Below, piece after piece: positions 11,239 through 21,419 of a stretch of 64,000 nucleotides of DNA. Every line of letters begins with the position of its first letter. Position 1 is the stretch's first letter. The notes under the pieces are model-generated. The model did not search any database, was not told where the DNA came from, and saw nothing but the letters and a program-made list of their open reading frames with translations. The position numbers and the translations under genes are program-made. The DNA lies in assembly GCA_905221605.1 (NCBI GenBank), contig CAJNDS010001046.1, positions 215,001 to 279,000 on the forward strand, given 5' to 3'. The DNA is from Symbiodinium natans. Its lineage: Eukaryota > Sar > Dinophyceae > Suessiales > Symbiodiniaceae.

Positions 11239-11701
11239 ATCCTCTAGATGCAGCCGACACAAAAACATGCACTTCAAACGAAAACATGTTAGCCATGAAT
11301 TTTCATCCCTTGGCTCAGCTCGTTTAGCTAAGCTCAACAGATTTTGTTTACACATCACATCTCGTGACTGAAAAGGTTTCACTGTACAAAGCACAAAACA
11401 AGACATACTACTCGTTCTCAGTAATCGGGATGTTCACACTCAGAAGACCATCCGCGCAGCAGCTCAGCAGCTCAGCCCAGCAGCCCAGCAGCTCATCAGC
11501 ATGGTCGCTTCAAACTCCACACTTCTCCTCAGGCTCCTTGATTCTCTTTCCATCTCTTGAATGCTGTCCAGTGATCGCTCATGCAATGCTTGCATGGAGC
11601 TCGACATTCTGTAAGAGCACGAGCAACAGTGCACTCTTTGGTTTCTGTGGAACCTTTCAGATCACCACACAGAGGACGATGGTAGGCTTTCCCCCACTTC
11701 G

Positions 11702-14700
11702 TCACAAGAACACGCTCTTCAGAAAGTCATTCTCAACTCGCCAAGGTGTTCTGGTCGTAGCTCGCAGTGCTGCATCTTGCCCTTGATGTTGACGATGAAG
11801 TTGATGTACATCTTCAGGTACAAGATCTCGATGTGGAGGAACTTCTCGTGGTGCATCTCCAGGACGTAGATCTCGATGTTGAACTTCTCGTGGTGCACTT
11901 CTCCTGCAACAGTAGGTCCAGAAAATGGTGACGAAAAATGCCAACATGATCACGAAACTCACTTTCAGCTCCCCAAGTTCTCTTAGCCTATAGCTCCAAA
12001 AGATCTCGAACTCGCTCACAAACTCGAAGGTTTCTTCCACGAAGCTTATGATCATCACAAGGCTTGCCCAGAAGACATTGCACACACAACTTGCCCAAGA
12101 CTCATGGGACTCAAGCACAGGCTGTGCCTCCAAAGGCTCTTGAATTTCCGCACCATGGCCCAAAGCCGCTAAGGCAATCGTGACCGCCATTTTGACCAAA
12201 CGAACATCTGCTTTCAGGGCACTCTTTTGCAAAGCTTCTTGGGATCCTAAACGACCATCGTGATTGTAGTACCCCAATTTGCCCATCAGAAACCTTGTAC
12301 GTTGTGAAGGTAACGGCTTAGTTCCAATATCTGATGTGTTGTCCCGAGTGTGTATCGGTGACGCTTGCAAACAGCCACTGCGCATAAGCCCCTGCGTCCA
12401 TAGGAGACGCACATCAAGGTGTCTTATGCGCGACACTCCTGCCTTCGTCAGCAACATCCTTGCTGAGGAAGAGTCTAACCTGATAAGCATGTTCACACCA
12501 AACTCGCACAAACTCTCGATGATGCATTTCAAGAAGAGGCCCTCCGCAATGGCGCCAGTAGCTGCCATAAGCTCTGACTCGCAGGATGATAATGCTATAG
12601 TGGTTTGTCTACGACTGTAGCTGAACATCAAGTTGCCATCCAGGAACAGCTGGCCACATGAAATGCTATGTCGATCACTCACTCCAGCCCAGTCCGAGTC
12701 ACTGACCGCCTCAAGTAGTCGGGGCTTGCCTTCTTCCATGGAAGGCCTGGTCTCCACCAATCGCTCGTTCAGGAAAGATTTACCTGGGTACGACCAATGA
12801 AGGATGAGGAAGTAGTCACGTGTGGTGTACATGTACTCCGCCAAATACCGCAAGTGTCGAAACTGTCGCTCTGTGGGTGTGGCCATGCCTCGCGCAAGAA
12901 GAGAGATGGTATGTTGACAATCGGGTCTGTCAGGGGCTACGTATAGCATGCACCCTAGGACTGCACGATACACTGAAGCATCTGCATCCGAAAGAGGCTC
13001 AGAGTCATCGGCAGTGGTGATCTCGTGGGTCGAAGGCACCTTCCGGGTTCGGACATGTGTCAGGTTGAGCAAGCCTATCATCTTCTCTATGTACTTTGGA
13101 TCGATGATCACTTTCAAGCCTTGAGGTACTACTTCAAGCGTGCGCTTCAGGAACCTCAGTTGGTCACCCACTTTCTTGAGTGGCGGAGAAACTGTGAGGT
13201 CATACTTCTCGCTTAAAGTGTCCACGACACCATTCACTCGATCTTCCCAGCCCCCAACCAAGCCATCATCAACATGCAAAGTGACTCCGCAATTCTTTCC
13301 AGCATACACCACCGGACATGCTTGATTTGGGGTCAACGAGCATTTCTTCAAGTCTCCACTGATCTGTTCGTTCCATTGAGCAGCGGCATCCTGCTGGCCT
13401 GGGAGGCACTTCAAGACTCGATACGGCACATTGTCTAAGTATATGAAAAGCTCTTCCTTCTGCATGACAGTCAAATACGCATCTTTCACATCGAAGGATC
13501 GCAAAGTCCACTGGGGTGTCGACGCATACATATGTGGGAGAAGGCGAATCATGGAGGGACATGTCGCGGGAGAGAATGTGTCTTGACGAAAAGGATCCCA
13601 TATCCTAAGTTGTTTGCAAACCAAGCGGGCTCGCCGTTTCCATTCACCACGGTATCTCCAGTCGTACACATACCTTGTCTTCAGGGTCTTGTGAGGAGGT
13701 GGTTCGAAGTCCACAGGCTTCAAGACGGACATTTGCAAAAGCCGGCGCAACTCTGTCTCTCTAGACTGTTGCTCCACCTGTTCCATCTCTTCTTCTCCCA
13801 AAACTGGTGGCCCTTGTTCTTCTGAACCCCAATCCCACAAAGGCTCCAAGTCATGCTCAGGATTGAAGTCAGGAAGGTCATGCTCAAGGAATTGTTCGTC
13901 TAAAGAAACATTATGCAGCCAATCGTCTAGGGAATCTTCTGCAACATAGTACTGCTCATCGCCAACCCTCACGGCTCTCACTTTCTTGGAAGGTTCACCT
14001 GCATACAGAGGAGGAGCCTGTAGTGCTCGTTTGGTTCCTCTCTCTGGCTCCAGGTCCATCTGCTCAGATCCCGTTCCAGCTTGTGGCTCAGATTGCGCCT
14101 CATCTTGTGGCGGCGCAGATCCTTCACGTGACCCGGATGGTTCACCTGAGTTCGTCCCAGGATCCCCTCCTGGCCCATTCTCTTCACGACTTTGGGAAGA
14201 AGAAGACAACGAAGGAGGTGTGGCATCTGTGGATCCCTCTGATCTTGGACTCTCTTGGGTAGTTGGAAGGTTCGGCCCTGCTTCACCACTCAGTGGTGGG
14301 AGATTTGGAGGTGTAGATGTCAGAGGCAATGGGAGTGGCATAGACTCAATCGGCACTGGTTTCCGCTCTTTCAACCCTGGAACCAACTGTGTCCCAAGTT
14401 GCCCTAGGCCGTACTTCCAAGGTTTCCCCTTGATCTCCTTCAGGAGGACCTTATCCCATTGTTGAGCGGAAGGCAACCTTCGGATCGTTGAAGACACATA
14501 AACTCCTAAAGCCGTGGCACACAGGTACGAGTCGTTCTGCAGGCTCTTTCCAATGAATATCCCTTTGATGAACTTGGGTCTTCCTTTCTTCACACTTGGA
14601 GCAGCCAAAGCGAAATAAACCGTCTCCCCAAACTGCGCCAGTTTACCCTGGTACCTAACATGGAAGGCCCTTTCGTAGGCCGTTGTTCCGGCTTGCACGG

Positions 14701-16585
14701 CGAAGCAGTTGTGGAGGAAAGATGCATGGATGTAAGCCCATGAAGTGAGGTCACTATCGGTGCAGAGCTCGAACCCTGATCTCTCCTTCACCTGCCACAG
14801 CAAAGAGGTCCCTATGTCTCTCAAGGACTGAATGGCCTGCTCGGCCAAACCGTTCGTCTGGTGCTCATAGGGCTGGCTGGGGCTCTTAGTGGTCCGAAGT
14901 CCGACTTGGGTTCGCGCTTGGACCACTTTGTCTACCAGAAGGGTCATAGAAGGCTCATTGTCTCCTCTGACGGATACTTCACTGTAGCCAAGATAAGAAA
15001 TGAAGCTCAACACTTCTCTGGCAGCATACTGCAGGGAACTTCTTTCTTTGCTTGGAAGAGGAATTGCTCGAAGCATTCCCGTTCCCGAACAGACGCAAGC
15101 CAAAACAAGCCCTTTCTCGCTCCCTCTCTTCTTCTCTTTCTGCATGAAATGAAGATCACCCCCATCAACATCGGCATAAAAGAAATCTAATGCAATCGTC
15201 GGGACTTCACTGCGACTTCGATGTGCCTCGCTTCCTTGAACATGTGAGTCTCTCCGCGAACGTGTGGACACACAAATAGGGCACCATTTTGCAAAAGGGA
15301 TGTGAGTCAAATTGTGTCGTGCTTCTTCTTCAGGAGTGGGACCTTTGGGAACTTTTTCTTCTACCGGAATCCGTTCCGCACATCGAGCGGCCTCTTGCAA
15401 ACTAAGGGTCGCTTCTGCTTCTTTTCTCTTCATGTACTTCACCAGCCGGCGAAAGAGAACCGTCTTTGACCCTGTAGCTCCCACACCCAACGCCCTACAT
15501 GCTCTCTTCAGTTCAGCAGCAGTAGACTCGGATGTCAAAGTGACTCCTTCTACTTCTATGGACTCGGGCATTGGGACCTGAACTTGCACACCAGGGGCCA
15601 TCGGAACTTCATGTTCACTTTCGAACGCAGGACGATCTGCATCTTCAGCATCCTGGGGTTCTGGTACTTCCGCAGGTGGTTCAGCCATTCCTGGAAGGGC
15701 AGAACTTGGATCGACCGAAGGGACTTCAACTTGCATAGGTACGGGTGGAAATTCTTGCTTTTCGAAGGACAAACCGACTTGATCAGGCATCCCTTTCGCG
15801 CGGTGCATGATCGTAACCATCGAGCTGGAATAAATCACTCCAGGCAGCAACTCGTGTAGGTTTTCGCTTGCATCTAAGGGCTGCTGGAAACCTATAAGCT
15901 CCCAGACGTCTCCGACTCGTACAATGGTGGTGCGAAACTTCCACAACTTGGGGGCCATCAGGTCTTCAGGGTACACAAACGTGGTTCCCTCACTCAAGCA
16001 GAAAGGATCTCCATTGGGTGCGAAGTGCCAGGCATTTCCATGTTCATCATATCTAGGTTCTGAATGCGTGCTGATTGCCTCGAAGTCAAATCCAAACTTA
16101 ACGAAGACTCGCCCTTCCGAAACCGGTTGCACCTTTGCTGAGAGCTCTTCTCCATGTTGCTCTTCAGAACCCAAGGAAAGCGAAGGTGTGGTACTCGGTG
16201 GAATCGCCTGCGGAACAGCATGGACTACCGAAACTTGAGCTTGAATCATCAGACTATTCCTCCGAAATGACACAGGTACTTGTACTTCTTGATACACCAA
16301 GCATAGATGCGAATCTCGATGCTCTAAGGTCCATCCTTTTCGCATGAGCTTGCCCAGGCTAAGCAAAGGAGACTTCACGGAGGAGGCGAAGAACTCTTCT
16401 TGGATCACAGCCGGACCCAGATCAAGATTCACGAATCGAGACCCATGATTCTCCATAGCATTGCCCTGTGCATCGCTCATGACGACATGTCCAGGTGATT
16501 CCACTACTGCTCCAATGCCCTGCTCCAACCAGCTCTTAGGCATAACACTCACATCGGCACCACTGTCCAAGGTTACTTCTACCAA
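11702..16585 (-). CDS. pol: Pol polyprotein (PR-IN-RT-RH) with C-terminal membrane segments
   Basis: Polyprotein that processes, integrates and reverse-transcribes the element. A retropepsin-like motif LDSGADVSVMP opens the frame. The integrase zinc finger HNLTH...CPIC lies near plus 15,260-15,318. The integrase catalytic acids follow in ALDFFYAD (near 15,170-15,200), RGDNEPS (near 14,960) and EHQTNGLAEQA (near 14,850). A Ser/Pro/Glu-rich linker of about 200 residues precedes the RT, whose active site reads HVDDGLV (near 13,265-13,285) instead of the common YVDD. RNase H has SDSDWAGVSD and SSCESEL. After RNase H come about 130 extra residues with two hydrophobic stretches, near 12,020-12,085 and 11,910-11,965, the second followed by CCRR. 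The first codon is not an ATG: the frame overlaps the gag stop and lies in the -1 frame relative to gag, so it is probably made by frameshifting. No internal stop. Confidence 0.95.
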   Translation of the reverse strand: MVEVTLDSGADVSVMPKSWLEQGIGAVVESPGHVVMSDAQGNAMENHGSRFVNLDLGPAVIQEEFFASSVKSPLLSLGKLMRKGWTLEHRDSHLCLVYQEVQVPVSFRRNSLMIQAQVSVVHAVPQAIPPSTTPSLSLGSEEQHGEELSAKVQPVSEGRVFVKFGFDFEAISTHSEPRYDEHGNAWHFAPNGDPFCLSEGTTFVYPEDLMAPKLWKFRTTIVRVGDVWELIGFQQPLDASENLHELLPGVIYSSSMVTIMHRAKGMPDQVGLSFEKQEFPPVPMQVEVPSVDPSSALPGMAEPPAEVPEPQDAEDADRPAFESEHEVPMAPGVQVQVPMPESIEVEGVTLTSESTAAELKRACRALGVGATGSKTVLFRRLVKYMKRKEAEATLSLQEAARCAERIPVEEKVPKGPTPEEEARHNLTHIPFAKWCPICVSTRSRRDSHVQGSEAHRSRSEVPTIALDFFYADVDGGDLHFMQKEKKRGSEKGLVLACVCSGTGMLRAIPLPSKERSSLQYAAREVLSFISYLGYSEVSVRGDNEPSMTLLVDKVVQARTQVGLRTTKSPSQPYEHQTNGLAEQAIQSLRDIGTSLLWQVKERSGFELCTDSDLTSWAYIHASFLHNCFAVQAGTTAYERAFHVRYQGKLAQFGETVYFALAAPSVKKGRPKFIKGIFIGKSLQNDSYLCATALGVYVSSTIRRLPSAQQWDKVLLKEIKGKPWKYGLGQLGTQLVPGLKERKPVPIESMPLPLPLTSTPPNLPPLSGEAGPNLPTTQESPRSEGSTDATPPSLSSSSQSREENGPGGDPGTNSGEPSGSREGSAPPQDEAQSEPQAGTGSEQMDLEPERGTKRALQAPPLYAGEPSKKVRAVRVGDEQYYVAEDSLDDWLHNVSLDEQFLEHDLPDFNPEHDLEPLWDWGSEEQGPPVLGEEEMEQVEQQSRETELRRLLQMSVLKPVDFEPPPHKTLKTRYVYDWRYRGEWKRRARLVCKQLRIWDPFRQDTFSPATCPSMIRLLPHMYASTPQWTLRSFDVKDAYLTVMQKEELFIYLDNVPYRVLKCLPGQQDAAAQWNEQISGDLKKCSLTPNQACPVVYAGKNCGVTLHVDDGLVGGWEDRVNGVVDTLSEKYDLTVSPPLKKVGDQLRFLKRTLEVVPQGLKVIIDPKYIEKMIGLLNLTHVRTRKVPSTHEITTADDSEPLSDADASVYRAVLGCMLYVAPDRPDCQHTISLLARGMATPTERQFRHLRYLAEYMYTTRDYFLILHWSYPGKSFLNERLVETRPSMEEGKPRLLEAVSDSDWAGVSDRHSISCGQLFLDGNLMFSYSRRQTTIALSSCESELMAATGAIAEGLFLKCIIESLCEFGVNMLIRLDSSSARMLLTKAGVSRIRHLDVRLLWTQGLMRSGCLQASPIHTRDNTSDIGTKPLPSQRTRFLMGKLGYYNHDGRLGSQEALQKSALKADVRLVKMAVTIALAALGHGAEIQEPLEAQPVLESHESWASCVCNVFWASLVMIISFVEETFEFVSEFEIFWSYRLRELGELKVSFVIMLAFFVTIFWTYCCRRSAPREVQHRDLRPGDAPREVPPHRDLVPEDVHQLHRQHQGQDAALRATTRTPWRVENDFLKSVFL

Positions 16586-17735
16586 CCCACCTGGCGCGCA
16601 TGGCCTTCGGGATCTCCTCCCAATTCGTTCCAGTCGCTCTCGAAGCCGTCAACTCCAAAGACCTTCATGTACTCCACCCAGTCTTCGTCACCTGGCAGAG
16701 CATCACTTTGAGACATATCGAAACCCTCACAAGCTTCTTCGGGATAGGCTTCACAATCGCAATCTTCTTCGTCAAGATCATAATACACTGCATGAACCAC
16801 ATTCACCCACCATGTGTCCTCATCCTCTTGAAAGCGATGCTCTCCACTCTCCAAATCGAACTGCTCAAACACGGGCTTACAGCAACTCTCATCAGCGGCG
16901 GCAAGATTGAACACTCGCTTCACATTGGCTCGGGAACTCTGAGAGGCTTGGGAGGTTTGGGCTGTTGAGGTCTGTGCCGAAGACGAGGAAGCAGGATGCC
17001 CCGAGAGCAAAGAGTTCGAGACATTGGGCTCTGCGACTTGATTCACCTGATTCTTCATCCAGCACTCTCGGGACCAATGGCCTCTCTTCCCACAGATCCG
17101 GCAAGTGTCGTCTTGTTTGCCACCTCCTTTGCCCCAACCTTTGCCTTGTTCTTTCCCTTTGCCTTTGCCACCCTTCTTGCCTCCATCCTTTCCTTTAGGA
17201 TGGCCCTTCTTGCCACCACCTTTGCCCCAGTGACCACTCCCACCGAACCCTCCTTGAAACCCTTTGCCTTTAGGCCCCTCCTTTCCTTTGCCTCCCGGTT
17301 TTCCTCCTTTGGGGCCTTTTGAGTACTTTCCTTTCCCAAATCCTTCGCCATAAACCGCATCCACCTCCATGGGCACAGGTCCTTCATTGAGATTTTGGGA
17401 AGACGAGGAAGGATTCACCAGAGCTTGGCTCCACTTCTGAGAGGTTCGCTCCCAGCGCAACACAAGCTCGCGCAAGTCGCTATAGGTCGTGGTCTCGTTG
17501 ATGGACATACTCACATGAGTCTTCACTTGTTGAGGTAAAGTTCGTAGCAGGATGGCTGTTTTCATATCTTCTGACACATCACCTCCCGAAGCAACCTGGT
17601 ACTTCTTGAAGAGTTCCTCCATCTTCAGCAATTGTTCAAGGAGGTTCTGATAGCTCATCACTGGGTACTGGGCAATAGCACCAAGTATCGCCAAGGCACG
17701 ACCCTTGTTCGAAGGAGCAAGCGTGTTGAGTAAAC
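16579..17735 (-). CDS. gag: Gag, C-terminal part with CCHC zinc knuckle
   Basis: Capsid and nucleocapsid part of the structural polyprotein. A helical capsid-like stretch (YQNLLEQLLKMEELFKKYQV onward) is followed by a long Gly/Lys-rich basic region and one zinc knuckle, CRICGKRGHWSREC (C-x2-C-x4-H-x4-C, near plus 17,060-17,105), the RNA-binding signature of retroelement Gag. The acidic tail ends at 16,579, overlapping the start of pol. The frame is -1 relative to the upstream gag frame. Protein-like sequence changes from one frame to the other around 17,690-17,735, so this is either a second programmed shift or a one-base lesion in this copy. The left limit given is the approximate change point. 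Confidence 0.88.
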
Positions 17736-18239
17736 ATCGCCAAGTCCTTCTTCGACTGACCTTACAAGCTGTAAAGGACGATCCTTCACCATGCCCGTCA
17801 AAAGAGCATAAAGCTTTTGAGCTTGTTCTTCAGCTTCAGGAGTCATCTCTACCAACGAGGTCTCTTCGTTCAGCTGCATTTCTACTTCATCCATGGCCTT
17901 GCTCATGTTGCTATCGATAGCCCGAACATACTGTTTGAAAGACCATTTCCACTCACCAAACTGCGCTATTTCGTCCTCACGGGTTTGTGGCCTAAAGATG
18001 TCGGGCCTCGGCAACAGTCTTGTCCATGTCCCAGCATCGCTCTTCGGCCTCGCAGCAGCCAAGGACTCTACTGTCTTCTGCAACGCCACAGTCTGCTCTC
18101 TGTTTGCTTGCAACATCTGAGCGAAAGCATCCATCATCTGCAACGACGGCATGGACTGCGCAGTTTGTGACGTAGGCGAAAACGGATTTGGTTGGGGACT
18201 TCCGGGGTTTTCTGGCACATGTCCTTGCACACCCTCCAT
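17658..18239 (-). CDS. gag: Gag, N-terminal part
   Basis: Starts at the ATG at 18,239 (MEGVQGHVPENPG...); the frame is open a little further upstream but with no ATG. It has a Pro/Gln/Ser-rich start, a probable helical stretch with LQANREQTVALQKTVESLAA, and then a segment with WKWSFKQYVRAIDS and EMQLNEETSLVEM that resembles the N-terminal half of copia Gag proteins. After about 17,730 this frame becomes unlike protein and ends at 17,658, while the -1 frame continues with typical Gag sequence. No cysteine knuckle in this part. Confidence 0.85.
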   Translation of the reverse strand: MEGVQGHVPENPGSPQPNPFSPTSQTAQSMPSLQMMDAFAQMLQANREQTVALQKTVESLAAARPKSDAGTWTRLLPRPDIFRPQTREDEIAQFGEWKWSFKQYVRAIDSNMSKAMDEVEMQLNEETSLVEMTPEAEEQAQKLYALLTGMVKDRPLQLVRSVEEGLGDVYSTRLLLRTRVVPWRYLVLLPSTQ

Positions 18240-18665
18240 GAGCGAAAGTCTATTTCTCCAACTGCACACACTGCTCGGCACCCTTCAAGCTAAGCCGGTA
18301 GTAGAGCACGAGGGCCACAAACGACTTCACACCAGCACAGATGTAATCGGAGATGAAGAGGAAAGCTGATCCGAGTCAGCCCGATGAAGCTGGTATCACA
18401 ACCTCAGCAAGTTTTCTCACACCAGCAGCGGTTGTAGTGCAGATACTAGAACTGGCCGCCACACCAAGCAGCAGCGGTTGTAACCCTTGAAGTTCAACTG
18501 GCCGCCTTGTCGCTGCTCGCCGCAGCACAAGCAAGGAGGGAGGACTATGTGGCACACGAGGCTTCCACACACCCAGGGCCACCTACTCTACACAAACACT
18601 GTCCTGAGGCTCTGGTTTCTGGCCTCGTAGCAAGCACTGTCGCCCCAGGACACAAAGGTCTAGGA

Positions 18666-18685
18666 ACGGTAGTGCTCCGCTACCA
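18666..18685 (-). promoter_or_regulatory. Primer binding site, initiator-Met-tRNA type
   Basis: Directly inside the 5' LTR the minus strand reads TGGTAGCGGAGCACTACC. TGG pairs with a tRNA 3' CCA. The implied tRNA 3' end, CTCCGCT-A-CCA, would pair with a 5' AGCGGAG, giving an A1:U72 first pair, the hallmark of eukaryotic initiator tRNA-Met, the usual primer of copia elements. The tRNA itself is not in the window. Confidence 0.8.
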
Positions 18686-18807
18686 TGCAACTTTTCTCGA
18701 ACCTTTAAGCGGCCTCCGGAGTGTGACTTCAACCTGTGCTATACAAGTTGGTCGGGGTAAAACATGGGTACTATGTAAGGGGTATGCATGTAGTTTTACA
18801 TCTAGCA
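18686..18807 (-). repeat. 5' LTR of the copia element (122 bp)
   Basis: Identical to the copy at 11,105-11,226. In the element's own orientation this is the 5' LTR and should carry the promoter; no TATA box is evident. Confidence 0.97.
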
Positions 18808-18812
18808 GTTTT

Positions 18813-20110
18813 CCAACCAAAGAAAACAACCTCTGAGCTGGGGGGAGCGATCAGCGATCTGGGTCGACTTGCACCATAAAGGGCGCGGGGCTCAAGCGCC
18901 ACCCCCAACTGTAGGGCGGAATCCAAATCCTCCACCCACACCAAAACCATTTTTCGGACCCCTTTTTTTGCCTCAAATGGGTACCCCTCCTGGGAAACCG
19001 GGGGTCCGCAAGCGGTTCGCAGGCAGTTGAAGCCCCTCCCAGCACGGCCCCCACCCCCGAAAAATCCAAGCTTTCCCCCCTTCCCACTGCCCCCCTTCAC
19101 CCCCACCCCCCCTACCCCCCCTCTGAGGGGCCTGGCTCAACCCTACCCTAAACCCAAAAAAACCCTAAACCCCAAAGCGTGAACCTTGAGCCCTAAGCCC
19201 TCAATCCTAAACTAACCCTCAACCCTAAACCCCAAACCATAAAACAATAAACCCGGAACCCTATAGACCCTAAACCCAACCCTCATTGCTTGGGGTCCAG
19301 CGACTTGGGCGCTGTGGAATCACCCGGATGCGCTGGGCCGGGCCGAGGCGGGTCGCATAGCGTTAAAATTAACCAAATGGGGTTTCTGAGGAACTTATAC
19401 ATCGAACTTTGCCCCCCTCAGCTAATTTGTCAAATCCTCACATACACTTCCTAAAAAATCTCCCGCTATTCATCTTATTCACTTTTCAGAAGGTGCTTCT
19501 AGGGTCTTTACCAAGTATTGCCCTTTTACCCCCAGTTGTCAGCACTTTCATCAATTCTCCCCGCCTCGTTCATTTTCTACACTCACTCCCTAGGATTCTT
19601 ACAATCATTCCTCCTAATTTCCACCCTCCATTTTCCAAGGTCCTTCGTAAGGTTCATTCCAAAGCTCATAAGGCTTTAACTCTTACAACCATCCTGTTGT
19701 AATGATGCCGGTTATTTCATCCATTTCATGTGATTTTATTGCCTTAGTTGCATTAACTCTTTTCTATTATCTTTTTCATCAGTTCACCGTGTTTTTGGTG
19801 TATATATATATATATATATATGTCTTCTATATTGAGACCGTTTAATTACACCTCCACATCTACCAGTCATCACAGTTATGTCTCCATATAAGAAAGTTCT
19901 TGTGTTAGACCTACTAATCATGGAGCTTATATGACAATGACTTTCAGACCATGAAGCTTTATTCATTGCCATTCTGAAACGTTTGTGATTAGTACTACGT
20001 TACAGTGTAGAGACCATCATCCGTTTCAACACCCAGTTTGCTATTAACATAGCCTGTACCTTTGTTTTTGTGATTCATTGGTTCAAAAAAGCTTTCAACG
20101 CCTCTATTCT
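18813..20110. other. No gene seen; telomere-like decay and AT-rich DNA
   Basis: 19,140-19,270 holds degenerate CCCTAAACCC heptamers. From about 19,370 composition turns AT-rich. A (TA)11-type microsatellite sits at about 19,800-19,821. Short open frames here have no recognisable domain. Confidence 0.6.
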
Positions 20111-20122
20111 TACAGCTCATAG

Positions 20123-20470
20123 AATTCTGAATGGCAGTCCTTCCCAGCACTGGCCAAGTTCAAACCGGACATCATATGGCAGAATATCTTTGAACCCCTT
20201 CGTCGCGAAATCCCGGCGCGTGACAACCGCATGATGAATCTAGCGCGCGTCTTCTTGCAGCCCTTCTTTGAGGGCCCGCATCGATATCGAGACTTGCGCT
20301 CAGTCTTCACAAAGATATGGCGCAAACTCACCATCACGGCAGCGACTGCCTTTTCCATGGTGAGTCTTGCCAACAGAGCGATGCGGCGCAAGCTAGGGCA
20401 CACCTGGACAGCGCCTGCTGAAGTAGGATGTGTCTCACAAGCCTTGCAAACCCTGCAGCCCCGCGCCTGA
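20123..20470 (+). CDS. Unassigned open frame, possibly an exon
   Basis: A 115-codon open stretch, of which the part from the first ATG (20,231) is 79 residues. It reads like protein rather than repeat: aromatic and charged residues are well mixed (KFKPDIIWQNIFEPLRRE, LARVFLQPFFEGPHRYRDL, FTKIWRKL). There is no in-frame ATG before 20,231. AG dinucleotides at 20,114-20,115 and 20,136-20,137 could be splice acceptors, so it may be an internal or terminal exon. I recognise no family, and codon periodicity could not be tested. Confidence 0.35.
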   Translation, partial: NSEWQSFPALAKFKPDIIWQNIFEPLRREIPARDNRMMNLARVFLQPFFEGPHRYRDLRSVFTKIWRKLTITAATAFSMVSLANRAMRRKLGHTWTAPAEVGCVSQALQTLQPRA

Positions 20471-21419
20471 CGGTTGAAAAAAAACGGCCGCCTTCATGTC
20501 GCTCAGGCCTGAGGCCCAAGAAATGTTAGTAGAGTTGGCGTTTGCAAGATGCGCTATTCCACGCTTGGCTCCAGGCTCTTGGCAATGTCATCCTGAGCTT
20601 GGCATGCCACCTAAGCTGAATGTGCTGCGCGGAGGAAACAATGGAGAAGCAATGCTACTCACCAGTTCTAGCTCGTGACTCGTGAAGATGAGCCAATATT
20701 ATTGGGAATCGTCGTTGGTCTAGATGCACGCGGCAGAGAAAGGGTTGCGCCATGGCACCGCGACAGGCACCATGTAATCTACAACCATCAACTTTCCTGG
20801 TCTCTTCATTAAACATCCCTCCGGCTTCCTGACACAACCAACACTTGCCACCACCTCACATTTCGAGTCCTTAATGCCACCTCCTCCAGAGGTGGAGTTG
20901 ATGATAACCTGCCTGGCCTGGCAAGGGTCTTATCAGATCCACTTCGCAGCGTCTCATAACCCATGGTTAGTTTTTCCACCGGTAGCATCCCCAAAGGAAC
21001 ACCTATACACACCCCAACATATGTACACGCGCCAAAACACCCTACTTCGCATGAGCACTTGCCCGTCCTGAGGATTCGTGAGGTCAATGTCTGCAAACTC
21101 AGCATGTAACATGCACATGTGAAATGTGAGTAGTGAAACGTGGGATAAAGGCATGCATCGAGCTCGTTCTTGCTCTCACCGATACATGACATGGAAACTC
21201 GTGATCAAAGTGATGTGATGAGCGCATGCACTAAGCTCGCTCTTGCTTTCACAGGCACGTGACGTGGAAACTCGTGGTCAAAATGATGAAATGTCGTGCA
21301 ATGAGTGCACACTATGACGGTAAAGATCGCACCGACATGACTACTGGGACAAAATTCGAGTGGATAATCAGGCTGTTGCTGTGTCATCCATCCTCAGTGG
21401 TTCATGTACATCTCCATGA

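Larger units (their letters stand above)
11105..18807 (-). mobile_element. Complete Ty1/copia-type LTR retrotransposon (7.7 kb)
   Basis: All structural parts are visible. Identical 122-bp terminal repeats that start TG and end CA lie at 11,105-11,226 and 18,686-18,807. The element is flanked by GTTTT on both sides (11,100-11,104 and 18,808-18,812). A tRNA primer binding site abuts the 5' LTR and a purine tract abuts the 3' LTR. Gag and Pol read on the minus strand, and Pol domains run protease, integrase, reverse transcriptase, RNase H, the copia order. The identical LTRs and the intact 1,627-residue Pol point to a recent insertion. About 400 nt of leader lies between the 5' LTR and gag, and about 475 nt between the Pol stop and the 3' LTR. 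The two frame changes (within gag and at gag-pol) are described under the genes. Confidence 0.97.

Noticed and set aside
13269-14465. Plus-strand frames across the copia pol region
   Set aside because: Shadows of the minus-strand Pol frame, which carries all catalytic motifs.
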